Shown here: piece after piece, positions 6,227 through 13,525 of the stretch
How the letters are laid out: each line of letters opens with the position of its first letter
Numbering within the stretch: the stretch's first letter is position 1
Assembly: GCA_938044045.1 (NCBI GenBank)
Contig: CALIQN010000111.1
Location: forward strand, 1 to 15,092
Reading direction: 5' to 3'
Source: an uncultured Peptococcaceae bacterium
GTDB lineage: Bacteria > Bacillota > Peptococcia > Peptococcales > Peptococcaceae
DNA length: 15,092 bases
Notes under the pieces: generated by a model
Told to the model about the DNA's origin: nothing
The model's input: only the letters and a program-made list of their open reading frames with translations
Database searches by the model: none
Translations under genes and position numbers: made by a program

Positions 6227-6727
6227 TTAAGCACTAGCTTCTTCTTCAGCTTTTTTACGAACAGCATCAAGCGCATAAGCAACGTTGCGAAGTGGTGCCA
6301 AGAAGCAAGATGCCACTTGAGCAAGAAGAATTTCTTTGCTTGGCAAAGAACCCAATCTTTCAACCTTAGCCACATCAAGCACTTCGCCTTCAAGCAAACC
6401 GCTCTTGATTGTCATTACTTTTTCACTACTAATAAATTTGCTGACAATACTTGCTGCTTTAACAGCATCATCATAGCAAAATGCTACAGCAGTTACACCA
6501 GCAAAAGCATCATCAAGTCCAGTAATACCAGCTTCATTCGCTGCACGCTTTAAAAGTGTATTTTTACTAACAACATATTCAACACCATTTTCACGGAATG
6601 ATTTACGAATATTTGTTGTTTGTTTTGCATTTACACCAGTATAGTCAACGACAACAACAGAAACTGCTTTTTCAAACTTTTCTTTTAAGTCGGCAACAAT
6701 CTGTTTTTTATCTTCCTTTTGATTCAA
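6227..6727 (-). CDS. rplJ: 50S ribosomal protein L10
   Basis: Base of the L7/L12 stalk; binds 23S rRNA and carries L12 dimers on its C-terminal helix. The conserved N-terminal region (NQKEDKKQIVADL), the VVDYTGVN segment and the Ala-rich C-terminus ending in a KKAEEEASA-type helix are present. I choose a TTG start at 6727, giving 166 residues, because GGAGG lies 8 bases upstream; the in-frame GTG at 6736 overlaps the Shine-Dalgarno itself. L10 is known to bind its own mRNA leader, and such a leader lies directly upstream (6761-6868). It precedes rplL by 28 bases. Confidence 0.96.
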   Translation of the reverse strand: MNQKEDKKQIVADLKEKFEKAVSVVVVDYTGVNAKQTTNIRKSFRENGVEYVVSKNTLLKRAANEAGITGLDDAFAGVTAVAFCYDDAVKAASIVSKFISSEKVMTIKSGLLEGEVLDVAKVERLGSLPSKEILLAQVASCFLAPLRNVAYALDAVRKKAEEEASA

Positions 6728-6760
6728 CAGATTCACCTCCCCTTTCTATAATAATATCAA

Positions 6761-6868
6761 TAACTGCCATAAAAAAATGCCTTTGCAGAAAGACACAAAG
6801 GCAGAAATTGCACATTCTTACCTCGACAGGCTATTTAAAGCTAGGCTCCCTGTTGTCTTTGGCAGTTA
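6761..6868 (-). promoter_or_regulatory. Ribosomal protein L10 leader with attenuator
   Basis: Autoregulatory leader of rplJ-rplL. A closing stem pairs TAACTGCC (6761-6768) with GGCAGTTA (6861-6868). Within it, on the minus strand, an ACAGGGAGCC...AGCCTGTCGAGGTAAGA-like region resembles the known L10-binding internal loop. An intrinsic terminator hairpin, TGCCTTTG with CAAAGGCA (6778-6803), is followed by seven Ts (6771-6777). Those Ts adjoin the closing-stem arm, so the terminator and closing stem could compete, allowing L10(L12) to control read-through (family knowledge plus inference). Confidence 0.8.
6771..6803 (-). terminator. Attenuator hairpin within the L10 leader
   Basis: Perfect 8-bp stem (6778-6785 with 6796-6803), 10-base loop and a 7-base U-tract on the minus-strand RNA, between rplA and rplJ. 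Confidence 0.8.
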
Positions 6869-6878
6869 TATAAATTTT

Positions 6879-7571
6879 TTAAACGACTTGAGTTGGGTTG
6901 ATTTTGATACCAGGTCCCATTGTCGCACTAACAGCGATACTCTTCATGTAGACACCTTTTTGTGCTGCTGGTTTTGCTTTGATTAAAGCTTGAGCAAGCG
7001 CATTGAAGTTTTCTACCAAAGCTTCGTTGCTAAAGCTTGCCTTACCAATAATAGCATGGATAATTCCAGCTTTTTCAACACGATATTCAATCTTACCAGC
7101 TTTAATTTCTTCAATTGCTTTTTTAACATCAGGTGTAACAGTTCCTGTTTTAGGGTTTGGCATAAGACCACGAGTCCCTAAGATACGACCAAGTTTACCT
7201 ACGCTAGCCATCATATCAGGTGTAGCAACAGCGACATCAAAGTCTAACCAGCCACCTTGAATCTTTGTGATAAGCTCATCATTACCAACGTAATCTGCGC
7301 CAGCTTCCTCAGCGATTTTGACATTTTCACCCTTACAAAATACTAAAACACGTTGGGTTTTACCAGTACCATTTGGAAGTACAAGCGCATTTCTGATTTG
7401 TTGATCAGCGTGACGTGGATCAACCCCTAATTTAAATGCAACTTCTACAGATTCATCAAATTTAGCCTTTGCTGTTTCTTTTACAAGTGCAATTGCTTCT
7501 TCAACAGTATAAAGCTTTTCTTCATCAACAAGTTTTGCTAATGCTTGAAACTTTTTACCATGCTTTGCCAT
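6879..7571 (-). CDS. rplA: 50S ribosomal protein L1
   Basis: Two-domain protein of the mobile L1 stalk, which helps deacylated tRNA leave the E site; also a translational repressor of its own operon in many bacteria. About 230 residues, the normal length. The family segments MAKHGKKFQAL at the start, GTGKTQRVLVF, GRILGTRGLMPNPKTGTV and KIEYRVEKAGIIH are all present. The start at 7571 is fixed by AAGGAGG seven bases upstream; the frame stays open to 7613 but without an RBS and without homology. It follows rplK by 51 bases and precedes the L10 leader. Confidence 0.97.
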   Translation of the reverse strand: MAKHGKKFQALAKLVDEEKLYTVEEAIALVKETAKAKFDESVEVAFKLGVDPRHADQQIRNALVLPNGTGKTQRVLVFCKGENVKIAEEAGADYVGNDELITKIQGGWLDFDVAVATPDMMASVGKLGRILGTRGLMPNPKTGTVTPDVKKAIEEIKAGKIEYRVEKAGIIHAIIGKASFSNEALVENFNALAQALIKAKPAAQKGVYMKSIAVSATMGPGIKINPTQVV

Positions 7572-7622
7572 ATTTTTCCTCCTTAGTGGTGCAAACGGTA
7601 CTAAACCTCCCACATCTTAAAA

Positions 7623-8048
7623 CTAACCTTCGACTTCAATACCCATGGAACGTGCGGTTCCTTTAACCATTGAGATTGCTGTTTCTAAGCTACCAGCGTT
7701 AAGATCTGGCATTTTTGTTTCTGCTATTTCTTGTACTTGAGCAAGAGAAACCTTACCTACTTTTTTACGATTAGGCTCGCCACTCGCTCTATCCAAACCT
7801 GCTGCTTTTTTAAGTAATACTGCAGCTGGAGGTGTTTTGGTCACAAAAGAGAAACTATGATCTTGATAAACCGTAATTTCTACTGGGATAATCATCCCTG
7901 CTTGTGCCTTTGTTCTTTCGTTAAACTCTGTACAAAAGCCCATAATATTAACACCGTGCTGACCGAGTGCTGGACCTACTGGAGGCGCTGGATTTGCCTT
8001 TCCCGCCTCAACTTGTAGTTTAATAAATCCAATTGCTTTTTTTGCCAT
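7623..8048 (-). CDS. rplK: 50S ribosomal protein L11
   Basis: A 141-residue protein of the GTPase-associated centre; binds 23S rRNA at the stalk base. The proline-rich N-terminal signature AGKANPAPPVGPALGQHGVN is intact (residues 16-35), as is the C-terminal rRNA-binding domain ending in GTARSMGIEVEG. GGAGG lies upstream of the ATG. Only 19 bases separate it from nusG, so the two are co-transcribed. There is no room there for a separate L1-binding leader. Confidence 0.98.
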   Translation of the reverse strand: MAKKAIGFIKLQVEAGKANPAPPVGPALGQHGVNIMGFCTEFNERTKAQAGMIIPVEITVYQDHSFSFVTKTPPAAVLLKKAAGLDRASGEPNRKKVGKVSLAQVQEIAETKMPDLNAGSLETAISMVKGTARSMGIEVEG

Positions 8049-8067
8049 TTATTACACCTCCCCGTAT

Positions 8068-8610
8068 TTAATCTGCTTTTTTGACCTTAGAAAAATCTGT
8101 CGTGACAGACTGTTGACGACCGAAGAGTTCAAATTCAACAACGACACGTTCATTTTCTCTATCTATCTGAATGATCTTACCAACCATATCAACAAAAGAA
8201 CCTTCTAAAAGGTTAACATTATCGCCGATTTCCATGTCAAAGACACGTACTGGTAAGTCTTCACCCATTTGTCTTAATAAATCTTCGACTTCGTAATCTT
8301 GTAAAGGAACAGGCTTATTGCCTGAACCAACAAAACCAGTTACGCCAGTGGTGTTTCTTACCACATACCAAGATTCATCATTTAAAATCATTTCAACCAA
8401 AACATAACCTGGAAAGATTTTTCGTTCCACTTGTTTAGGTTTACCATTTCTATCTTCAATCAGCTTTTCGACAGGAACGATACATTGAAAGATATAATCT
8501 TCCATATTCATCGTTTCTATACGCTTTTTAAGATTGCTTTCAACCTTTTTTTCATAGCCAGAATAGGTATGGACGGCATACCATGCTTTTTCACCCTGGA
8601 TATCTGACAT
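8068..8610 (-). CDS. nusG: Transcription termination/antitermination factor NusG
   Basis: A 180-residue elongation factor that contacts RNA polymerase through its NGN domain and other partners through its KOW domain. WYAVHTYSGYEKKVE (about residues 11-25) opens the NGN domain; FPGYVLVEM is at about 83-91, and GFVGSGNKPVPL is the usual NGN end. The KOW domain begins near 125 (IGDNVNLLEGSFVDMVGKI). Full length. AAGGAGG precedes the ATG; secE ends 12 bases upstream. Gene order secE-nusG-rplK is standard. Confidence 0.97.
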   Translation of the reverse strand: MSDIQGEKAWYAVHTYSGYEKKVESNLKKRIETMNMEDYIFQCIVPVEKLIEDRNGKPKQVERKIFPGYVLVEMILNDESWYVVRNTTGVTGFVGSGNKPVPLQDYEVEDLLRQMGEDLPVRVFDMEIGDNVNLLEGSFVDMVGKIIQIDRENERVVVEFELFGRQQSVTTDFSKVKKAD

Positions 8611-8622
8611 CTTTATTCCTCC

Positions 8623-8865
8623 TTAGATAAAAAGGCTGAACAAAGCTGTGATACCACTATCAGCCACCCAAATCAGAACTGCCATAATAGCAACAGTCAC
8701 CATAACCACACCTGTGTAGGTTAGGTTTTCATTTAGTGTTGGCCAATGAACTTTCTTAAGTTCCGCAAAAGAGACTCTAAGGTTTTTTCTAGTACGAGCG
8801 ATTAGACTCTGTTTTGGTGTATCCTTTTTTGTATCCTTTTTTACAGTTTCTTTTTTATTGCTCAT
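8623..8865 (-). CDS. secE: Preprotein translocase subunit SecE
   Basis: An 80-residue single-pass membrane subunit of the SecYEG channel. A lysine-rich cytoplasmic N-terminus (1-27) is followed by the conserved amphipathic segment with ELKKVHWPT (35-43) and one membrane helix (about 52-75). Short single-span forms are normal in Gram-positive bacteria. RBS AAGGATG is upstream; rpmG ends 11 bases before. Confidence 0.96.
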   Translation of the reverse strand: MSNKKETVKKDTKKDTPKQSLIARTRKNLRVSFAELKKVHWPTLNENLTYTGVVMVTVAIMAVLIWVADSGITALFSLFI

Positions 8866-8876
8866 CTATCTCATCC

Positions 8877-9026
8877 TTATTTCGTTTCTTTGTGCAGGGT
8901 TTGGGCTTTACAATGAGAACAATATTTTTTAAGTTCTAAACGTTCTTTATTGTTCTTTTTGTTCTTTCTGGTGGTATAGTTTCTTCTTTTGCATTCTGTA
9001 CATTCTAAAGTAATGCCTACACGCAT
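8877..9026 (-). CDS. rpmG: 50S ribosomal protein L33
   Basis: A 49-residue ribosomal protein. It begins MRVGITLECTECKRRNYTT and has the zinc-ribbon cysteines of the zinc-binding paralogue (Cys9, Cys12, Cys36, Cys39), then a short basic tail. GGGAGGTG lies 7 bases before the ATG. It is the first gene of the rpmG-secE-nusG-rplK-rplA unit, 11 bases before secE, behind its own promoter. Confidence 0.96.
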   Translation of the reverse strand: MRVGITLECTECKRRNYTTRKNKKNNKERLELKKYCSHCKAQTLHKETK

Positions 9027-9081
9027 TTATGGACACCTCCCACGCGAGTTTCAGTTCCTCGTACAAATTTCGTACCATATT

Positions 9082-9110
9082 AGACTACCATAAATATAAC
9101 TTGAGGTCAA
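9082..9110 (-). promoter_or_regulatory. Promoter of the rpmG-secE-nusG-rplK-rplA operon
   Basis: TTGACC (9105-9110), 17-base spacer, then TAGTCT (9082-9087). The start would lie near 9075, giving a leader of about 50 bases that contains a short imperfect palindrome (GTAC, seven bases, GTAC). The -10 match is weak but the spacing is ideal. Confidence 0.5.
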
Positions 9111-9134
9111 GCCTAATCCAATACAGAAAAGACT

Positions 9135-9155
9135 AGCAGGCTCAAAGAGCCTGCT
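9135..9155 (-). terminator. Terminator of tuf
   Basis: Perfect 9-bp stem AGCAGGCTC/GAGCCTGCT with a 3-base loop, 16 bases past the tuf stop, followed on the minus strand by a short, interrupted U-tract. It separates tuf from rpmG, probably incompletely. Confidence 0.75.
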
Positions 9156-9171
9156 CGCCTCTCAAAAACAA

Positions 9172-10362
9172 TTATTCGATAATTTTACTTACAACACCAG
9201 CACCTACAGTGTGGCCACCTTCACGGATAGCGAAACGTAGACCTTCTTCCATTGCTACTGGTTGGATGAGTTCTACTGTCATGGTAACGTTGTCCCCTGG
9301 CATTACCATTTCTGTGCCTGCTGGTAATTTGATCACACCGGTTACGTCTGTTGTTCTGACATAAAATTGTGGTCTGTAACCGTCGAAGAATGGTTTATGT
9401 CTGCCACCTTCTTCTTTGGTTAGGATATAGACTTCGCAGTCGAATTTTTTGTGTGGGGTGATGGTGCCTGGTTTTGAAAGGACTTGGCCTCTTTCGATTT
9501 CGTTTTTATCAACACCACGTAAAAGGGCGCCGATGTTGTCCCCTGCTTCTGCGTAGTCGAGTTGTTTTCTAAACATTTCTACACCGGTACAAACTGTTTT
9601 TTTGGTTTCTTCTTTGATCCCTACGATTTCAAGTTCGTCACCGACTTTTAATTGGCCTCTTTCGACACGGCCTGTTGCTACTGTTCCACGGCCGGTGATT
9701 GAGAAGACGTCTTCTACTGGCATGAGGAAGGCTTTGTCTACATCTCTTTCTGGGGTTGGGATGTACTCATCGACTGCTTGCATGAGTTCTTTGATTCCGT
9801 TTGCCCATTCGCCTGTTGGGTCTTGGAGTGCTTGATATGAGCTTCCTTTGATTACTGGGATGTCATCGCCTGGGAAGTCGTATTCGCTTAAGAGTTCTCT
9901 GATTTCGAGTTCGACGAGTTCTAAGAGTTCTTCGTCGTCTACGAGGTCACATTTGTTCATGAAGACTACGATGTATGGTACGCCTACTTGTCTTGCCAAA
10001 AGGATGTGTTCTCTTGTTTGTGGCATTGGGCCGTCTGCTGCTGATACGACTAGGATTGCGCCGTCCATTTGTGCTGCACCGGTAATCATGTTTTTAACAT
10101 AGTCTGCGTGTCCTGGGCAGTCTACGTGTGCATAGTGACGTGCATCGGTTTCGTATTCAACGTGAGCGGTATTGATGGTAATACCTCTTTCTTTTTCTTC
10201 CGGTGCTTTATCGATTTCGTCAAACTTGGTTGCGTTTGCTTTACCTTCTTGTGCTAATACTGCTGTGATTGCTGCTGTGGTTGTTGTTTTACCATGGTCG
10301 ACGTGTCCGATGGTACCAATGTTTACATGGGGTTTTGTACGTTCAAATTTTTCTTTTGCCAT
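9172..10362 (-). CDS. tuf: Elongation factor Tu
   Basis: A 396-residue GTPase that delivers aminoacyl-tRNA to the ribosomal A site. G1 GHVDHGKT is at 19-26, the switch I region contains RGITIN, G3 is DCPGHADY near 81-88, and G4 NKCD is near 136-139; domains 2 and 3 follow to the C-terminal VSKIIE. Length and motifs are complete. AGGAGG precedes the ATG. Codon use is more G/C-rich and biased than that of neighbours, as expected for a very highly expressed gene. It has its own near-perfect promoter (10412-10440) and a terminator. Confidence 0.99.
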   Translation of the reverse strand: MAKEKFERTKPHVNIGTIGHVDHGKTTTTAAITAVLAQEGKANATKFDEIDKAPEEKERGITINTAHVEYETDARHYAHVDCPGHADYVKNMITGAAQMDGAILVVSAADGPMPQTREHILLARQVGVPYIVVFMNKCDLVDDEELLELVELEIRELLSEYDFPGDDIPVIKGSSYQALQDPTGEWANGIKELMQAVDEYIPTPERDVDKAFLMPVEDVFSITGRGTVATGRVERGQLKVGDELEIVGIKEETKKTVCTGVEMFRKQLDYAEAGDNIGALLRGVDKNEIERGQVLSKPGTITPHKKFDCEVYILTKEEGGRHKPFFDGYRPQFYVRTTDVTGVIKLPAGTEMVMPGDNVTMTVELIQPVAMEEGLRFAIREGGHTVGAGVVSKIIE

Positions 10363-10411
10363 ATCTTTTGCCTCCTTAGGTTATATGCTTAAAATAGCTA
10401 TATGCAATTCT

Positions 10412-10440
10412 ATTTTACTTGATTTAAACTTTAGTGTCAA
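10412..10440 (-). promoter_or_regulatory. Strong promoter of tuf
   Basis: Consensus TTGACA (10435-10440), 17-base spacer and TAAAAT (10412-10417). It begins only 12 bases past the murB stop, with no terminator between, so some murB read-through into tuf is possible. Confidence 0.85.
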
Positions 10441-10452
10441 TTGATGAAAACC

Positions 10453-11364
10453 CTACTTAATGGCTTTCATTTGGCGACCACGCAAACGCACTTCCGGTTC
10501 CAAGAGGACACCTGAATGCTTATAGACAGCTTCCCTTACTTCATCAATAAGACAAAGGACATCTTGGGCAGTCGCACCTCCAGCATTAACGATAAAACCA
10601 GCATGCTTGTCAGAAACCATCGCCCCACCATGACGAGCGCCTTGCATACCTGCCTCAATAATAAGTTTGCCTGCATAATAGCCCTCCGGTCTTTTAAAGG
10701 TACTGCCTGCACTAGGTTTATCTAGGGGTTGCTTGCTTTCTCGTTTTTTCGTTAATTCTCTTATCTTTTCAGCGACAGCCTCTTTGGTACTCGCCTTTAG
10801 CTTCATTTTTGCGCCAAGGCAATAATAAGGCTTGTCGTAAAGGATCGAGTAGCGATAGGCAAATGCCATCTCTTCTTTTTGGTAGGTAAAAAAGTTCCCT
10901 TCCTCATCGACCAAGTCTACCGACAAGACAACATCCTTCATTTCCCCATCATAGGCGCCAGCATTCATATAAATCGCACCACCAAGGCTACCAGGTATCC
11001 CACAAGAAAACTCTAGCCCTGTAAGGGCAGAGGCTACCATGTGTTTGGAAAGTTCTGCCAAAGAGACACCGCAATCCGCATAGACAATATCACCAGACAC
11101 TTCTATCTGATTGATCTTTTTAGTGCTGATGACCAAGCCTTCTATACCCTCATCACTGATTAAAATATTACTCCCCTCACCTAAGAGCAAGTAAGGCATC
11201 TTTGTCTGTTTGCACCAAACCAAAAGACGACCCAAAGCTTCCTTATCTTTAGGTAGGACAAAGTAGTCTGCCCTGCCACCGATTTCAAAGGTTGTATGCT
11301 TTGACATCATTTCATTAGGATAGACGCTATCTGCACCTACAATTTCTTCTAATTGTCCAAGCAC
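10453..11364 (-). CDS. murB: UDP-N-acetylenolpyruvoylglucosamine reductase
   Basis: FAD enzyme that reduces UDP-GlcNAc-enolpyruvate to UDP-MurNAc, the second committed step of peptidoglycan synthesis. 303 residues, as in the shorter MurB class. FAD-binding segment LLLGEGSNILISD at 59-71; GIPGSLGGAIYMNAGAYDG at 122-140; Arg171 in FAYRYS; catalytic Ser221 in KPSAGSTFK; catalytic Glu291 in LEPEVRLRG. The start is GTG, fixed by GGAGG seven bases upstream. It lies 18 bases after the GcvH-like gene and is probably in the same operon, although its role seems unrelated. Confidence 0.96.
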   Translation of the reverse strand: MLGQLEEIVGADSVYPNEMMSKHTTFEIGGRADYFVLPKDKEALGRLLVWCKQTKMPYLLLGEGSNILISDEGIEGLVISTKKINQIEVSGDIVYADCGVSLAELSKHMVASALTGLEFSCGIPGSLGGAIYMNAGAYDGEMKDVVLSVDLVDEEGNFFTYQKEEMAFAYRYSILYDKPYYCLGAKMKLKASTKEAVAEKIRELTKKRESKQPLDKPSAGSTFKRPEGYYAGKLIIEAGMQGARHGGAMVSDKHAGFIVNAGGATAQDVLCLIDEVREAVYKHSGVLLEPEVRLRGRQMKAIK

Positions 11365-11382
11365 TATCGCTCCTCCTTTATC

Positions 11383-11748
11383 CTAGTCTTCATTGATGCT
11401 TGATAAGTACTCACTTTCAGATAAGAGTTCCTCCATCTCACCAATCTCTTCTAATTCGATCAACCAGGTTTCTAGCGGATCTTCACTGAGTCTTTCAGGC
11501 GAGTCAAAAAGTGACTCATTAATCTCACTGATGACACCCTCTACCGGAATGTATAAATCAACCTTACCGCCACTACCACCAATTTCAGCAAAAGGGTCGC
11601 CTATGGAAAACCCTTCGCCCTGTTCTGGCAAATTGACTTCATCAATATCACCTAAAGATTCTGCTAAAACCTCGCTAATGCCAATACGTATCTTATCATC
11701 ATCTAATTGCGCTACCCATAAATGATCTCTTGTGAAACTTTGTTGCAT
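11383..11748 (-). CDS. GcvH-like protein lacking the lipoyl lysine
   Basis: 121 residues, co-linear with glycine cleavage H protein: FTRDHLWV, VGI-type IGISEVLAESLGDI, the LPEQG turn, DLYIPVEG, and NESLFDSPERLSEDP with a Trp-Leu-Ile segment. In GcvH the lipoate is carried by Lys in ESVKAxSDxY; here the ungapped counterpart is GGSGGKVDLY. The carrier lysine is therefore a glycine, and the only nearby lysine is displaced by two residues (codons checked at 11551-11580). The C-terminus is very acidic. No gcvT or gcvP is present. It starts 15 bases after the radical SAM gene, with GGAG and AGAGGT upstream of its ATG. The fold seems clear; the function is unlikely to be ordinary lipoyl shuttling, and may serve as a scaffold, carrier or substrate for the neighbouring enzyme (inference). 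Confidence 0.8.
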   Translation of the reverse strand: MQQSFTRDHLWVAQLDDDKIRIGISEVLAESLGDIDEVNLPEQGEGFSIGDPFAEIGGSGGKVDLYIPVEGVISEINESLFDSPERLSEDPLETWLIELEEIGEMEELLSESEYLSSINED

Positions 11749-11763
11749 ACCTCTTAACTCCTT

Positions 11764-13152
11764 TTATTCTCCATTTTCTTTCAAATAACGGCGTACCCCA
11801 AGATAAATCCCACATTCGATACGCTTTTTTTGTAAGTCACACCCAAATAAATAAGGCTCATCTAGTCCGCCACCATAACGCAAATTGTTGGCATGACAGC
11901 CCCCACTGCAATAAAATCTTGCCCAACACTGCATACAGAGGTCTTTTTTTAGGACATTGTGCGTTTGAAAACGCTCTGCTAACTCTGGACGAATGATACC
12001 TGTCTCCACTGTCCCCATCTTGTAGTCCTCTTCCCCTACAAATTGATGGCAAGGGTATAAGTCCCCCTCCGGACTGACAGCAAGATAATCATGCCCTGCA
12101 CCACAGCCACTGAGACGCTTTGGCAAGCAAGGCCCCCCATCAAAGTCCACATTAAAGTGGAAGAACTGATAGCCCTTGCCCTCATCTTCACACTGAGCAT
12201 AGTGCCTTGTGAGTTTATCATAGCTTGCCAATAAATCCGGCATATCCTCTTTTTTTAGGGCATAGCCTAGGCTTTCTTTGGCCACGACAGGCTCCATAGA
12301 AAGCTCCGTAAAGCCCAAATCATCTGCCATATGAATCACATCATCAGCAAAGTCTGTATTAAAATGCGTATACGTGCCACGCAAGTAGTACTTTTTATCT
12401 TGCCAAGTCTGACGGCTCGCCACAAAACGCTTGAAAGGCTCAACAACCGCTTGATAAGAATTTGCCCCATTAGTAAATTTGCGCATACGATTATGCACCT
12501 GCTCCCGTCCATCTAAGGATAAGACTGCATCCATTTCGTGCTGATTTGCCCAGTCAATCACCTCATCATCCAGAAGCACCCCATTGGTGGTTAGGGTAAG
12601 TTTTAGGATTTTGCCATGTTTTTTGGCCTCCATATGACCGTACTTAGCAAGGGCTTTACAAACTTCAAAATTAAGTAAAGGTTCGCCACCAAAAAAGTCG
12701 ATCTCCACATGTTTACGATGTTTGGATAATTTCATCAAGAGGTCAATCGCCTTTTTGCCTGTTTCTAGGCTCATCAAGGAGCGACCACCACCATAACTTC
12801 CCGTATCCGCAAAACAATAACCACAGCGAAGGTTGCAATCATGTGCCATATGAAAGCACATGGCTTTGACAAGAGGCTCTTTATGGGGCTTGTAGCCACT
12901 AAAGTCTGCCTTTGAAAAGAGCAAGCCCTCGTCAATGAGTTCCCTCAAGGCTTCCTCTAGCCCCTCACAAGCTTCTTCACCATAACGCTCTACAAGCCTT
13001 GGCATCGCACTTTGAGGCTCTTCCTCCAAAAAATCCAGATAATCAAAAAATAAGGCATCGCCCAAGTGAATGGAACCACTATTGACATCTAAAATAATGT
13101 AACAATCATCAAACACAAATTTGTGAATCCTATTAAACTCTAAATTTTTCAT
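11764..13152 (-). CDS. SCIFF-maturase-like radical SAM/SPASM peptide maturase
   Basis: About 462 residues, matching thioether-forming SCIFF peptide maturases (CteB type). Residues 1-85 resemble the N-terminal peptide-recognition region (HKFVFDDCYIILDVNSGSIHLGD). The radical SAM cluster motif is CNLRCGYC with Cys106, Cys110 and Cys113; GGEP at 155-158 binds SAM. The SPASM/auxiliary cluster cysteines are at 342, 350, 368, 406, 409, 415, 419, 438 and 447, including GGPC, SGCGAG, LYPCHQF and FYCSGGC. I chose the ATG at 13152 (GGAG six bases upstream) over the one at 13164, which has no RBS. Expected reaction: cross-linking cysteine sulfur to a backbone carbon in a Cys-rich peptide. No such peptide is encoded next to it; the next gene is GcvH-like. 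Confidence 0.88.
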   Translation of the reverse strand: MKNLEFNRIHKFVFDDCYIILDVNSGSIHLGDALFFDYLDFLEEEPQSAMPRLVERYGEEACEGLEEALRELIDEGLLFSKADFSGYKPHKEPLVKAMCFHMAHDCNLRCGYCFADTGSYGGGRSLMSLETGKKAIDLLMKLSKHRKHVEIDFFGGEPLLNFEVCKALAKYGHMEAKKHGKILKLTLTTNGVLLDDEVIDWANQHEMDAVLSLDGREQVHNRMRKFTNGANSYQAVVEPFKRFVASRQTWQDKKYYLRGTYTHFNTDFADDVIHMADDLGFTELSMEPVVAKESLGYALKKEDMPDLLASYDKLTRHYAQCEDEGKGYQFFHFNVDFDGGPCLPKRLSGCGAGHDYLAVSPEGDLYPCHQFVGEEDYKMGTVETGIIRPELAERFQTHNVLKKDLCMQCWARFYCSGGCHANNLRYGGGLDEPYLFGCDLQKKRIECGIYLGVRRYLKENGE

Positions 13153-13187
13153 TCTTTTCTCCATATCACACCACTCATACTGTGACT

Positions 13188-13196
13188 ATTATAGCA
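13188..13196 (-). promoter_or_regulatory. Extended -10 promoter of the maturase operon
   Basis: On the minus strand TGCTATAAT is a perfect -10 (13188-13193) with the TGn extension. No good -35 is visible, as is usual for extended -10 promoters. The start would be near 13181, leaving a leader of about 30 bases. Confidence 0.7.
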
Positions 13197-13224
13197 TGGT
13201 GGGACGAAATGAAAAGCCTTTGAC

Positions 13225-13254
13225 AGCAAAAAAGCAAGCACTAGGGCTTGCTTT
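13225..13254 (-). terminator. Terminator of the 52-residue protein gene
   Basis: Perfect 9-bp stem AAAGCAAGC/GCTTGCTTT (13231-13239 with 13246-13254) and a T-run on the minus strand. The gene's TAA stop codon lies within the stem. Confidence 0.85.
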
Positions 13255-13411
13255 AGTCATCTTTTGTATTGTCCCTACCCAAAATATCCTTAGGTAAATT
13301 GGTGCGCTCATAATTGCCTACCCAGGGTGAATTTTTCATGAGCTTCTTGTCTTCTCTCGTTTTTTGTTCCCCTTTTAAGACTCGTGCCAAGTAACGTAAT
13401 GGTTTCATCAT
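13253..13411 (-). CDS. 52-residue protein of unknown function
   Basis: A short gene: two adjacent ATG codons (13411 and 13408) follow a GGAGG, the second with the better 8-base spacing. The product has a basic N-terminal half (MMKPLRYLARVLKGEQ), a central SPWVGNYE segment and an acidic end (GRDNTKDD); no membrane helix, no cysteine. I recognise no family. It has its own extended -10 promoter (13446-13473) and a terminator overlapping its stop, so it is a complete single-gene unit. It is not the SCIFF precursor, which would carry six cysteines. Confidence 0.7.
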   Translation of the reverse strand: MMKPLRYLARVLKGEQKTREDKKLMKNSPWVGNYERTNLPKDILGRDNTKDD

Positions 13412-13445
13412 TTGCGCCTCCTTTGGTTAAGCAGCCTTTTTTATC

Positions 13446-13473
13446 AGTATAGCATACTTCTCCGCCTTGCCAA
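13446..13473 (-). promoter_or_regulatory. Promoter of the 52-residue protein gene
   Basis: Minus strand TTGGCA (13468-13473), 16-base spacer, TATACT (13446-13451) with a TG extension. The -35 overlaps the -35 of the divergent promoter for the DUF1877 gene. Confidence 0.65.
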
Positions 13474-13495
13474 AAGCGAAAAAACCACCTACACT
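13467..13495 (+). promoter_or_regulatory. Promoter of the DUF1877 gene
   Basis: TTGCCA (13467-13472), 17-base spacer, TACACT (13490-13495). Five bases of its -35 are shared with the opposing promoter, so polymerase could not occupy both at once. Confidence 0.5.
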
Positions 13496-13525
13496 AAGAA
13501 AAAACACCAAAAAAGGAGGCTTACC

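Noticed and set aside
8049..8067. L1-binding autoregulatory site ahead of rplK
   Set aside because: The nusG-rplK gap is only 19 bases and contains just the RBS.
11393..11725. A 110-codon plus-strand frame opposite the GcvH-like gene
   Set aside because: Serine-rich composition is what the antisense of an acidic coding region produces; no RBS or homology.
13253..13411. The 52-residue protein as the missing SCIFF precursor
   Set aside because: It has no cysteines, lacks the expected Cys-rich C-terminus, and has its own promoter and terminator.
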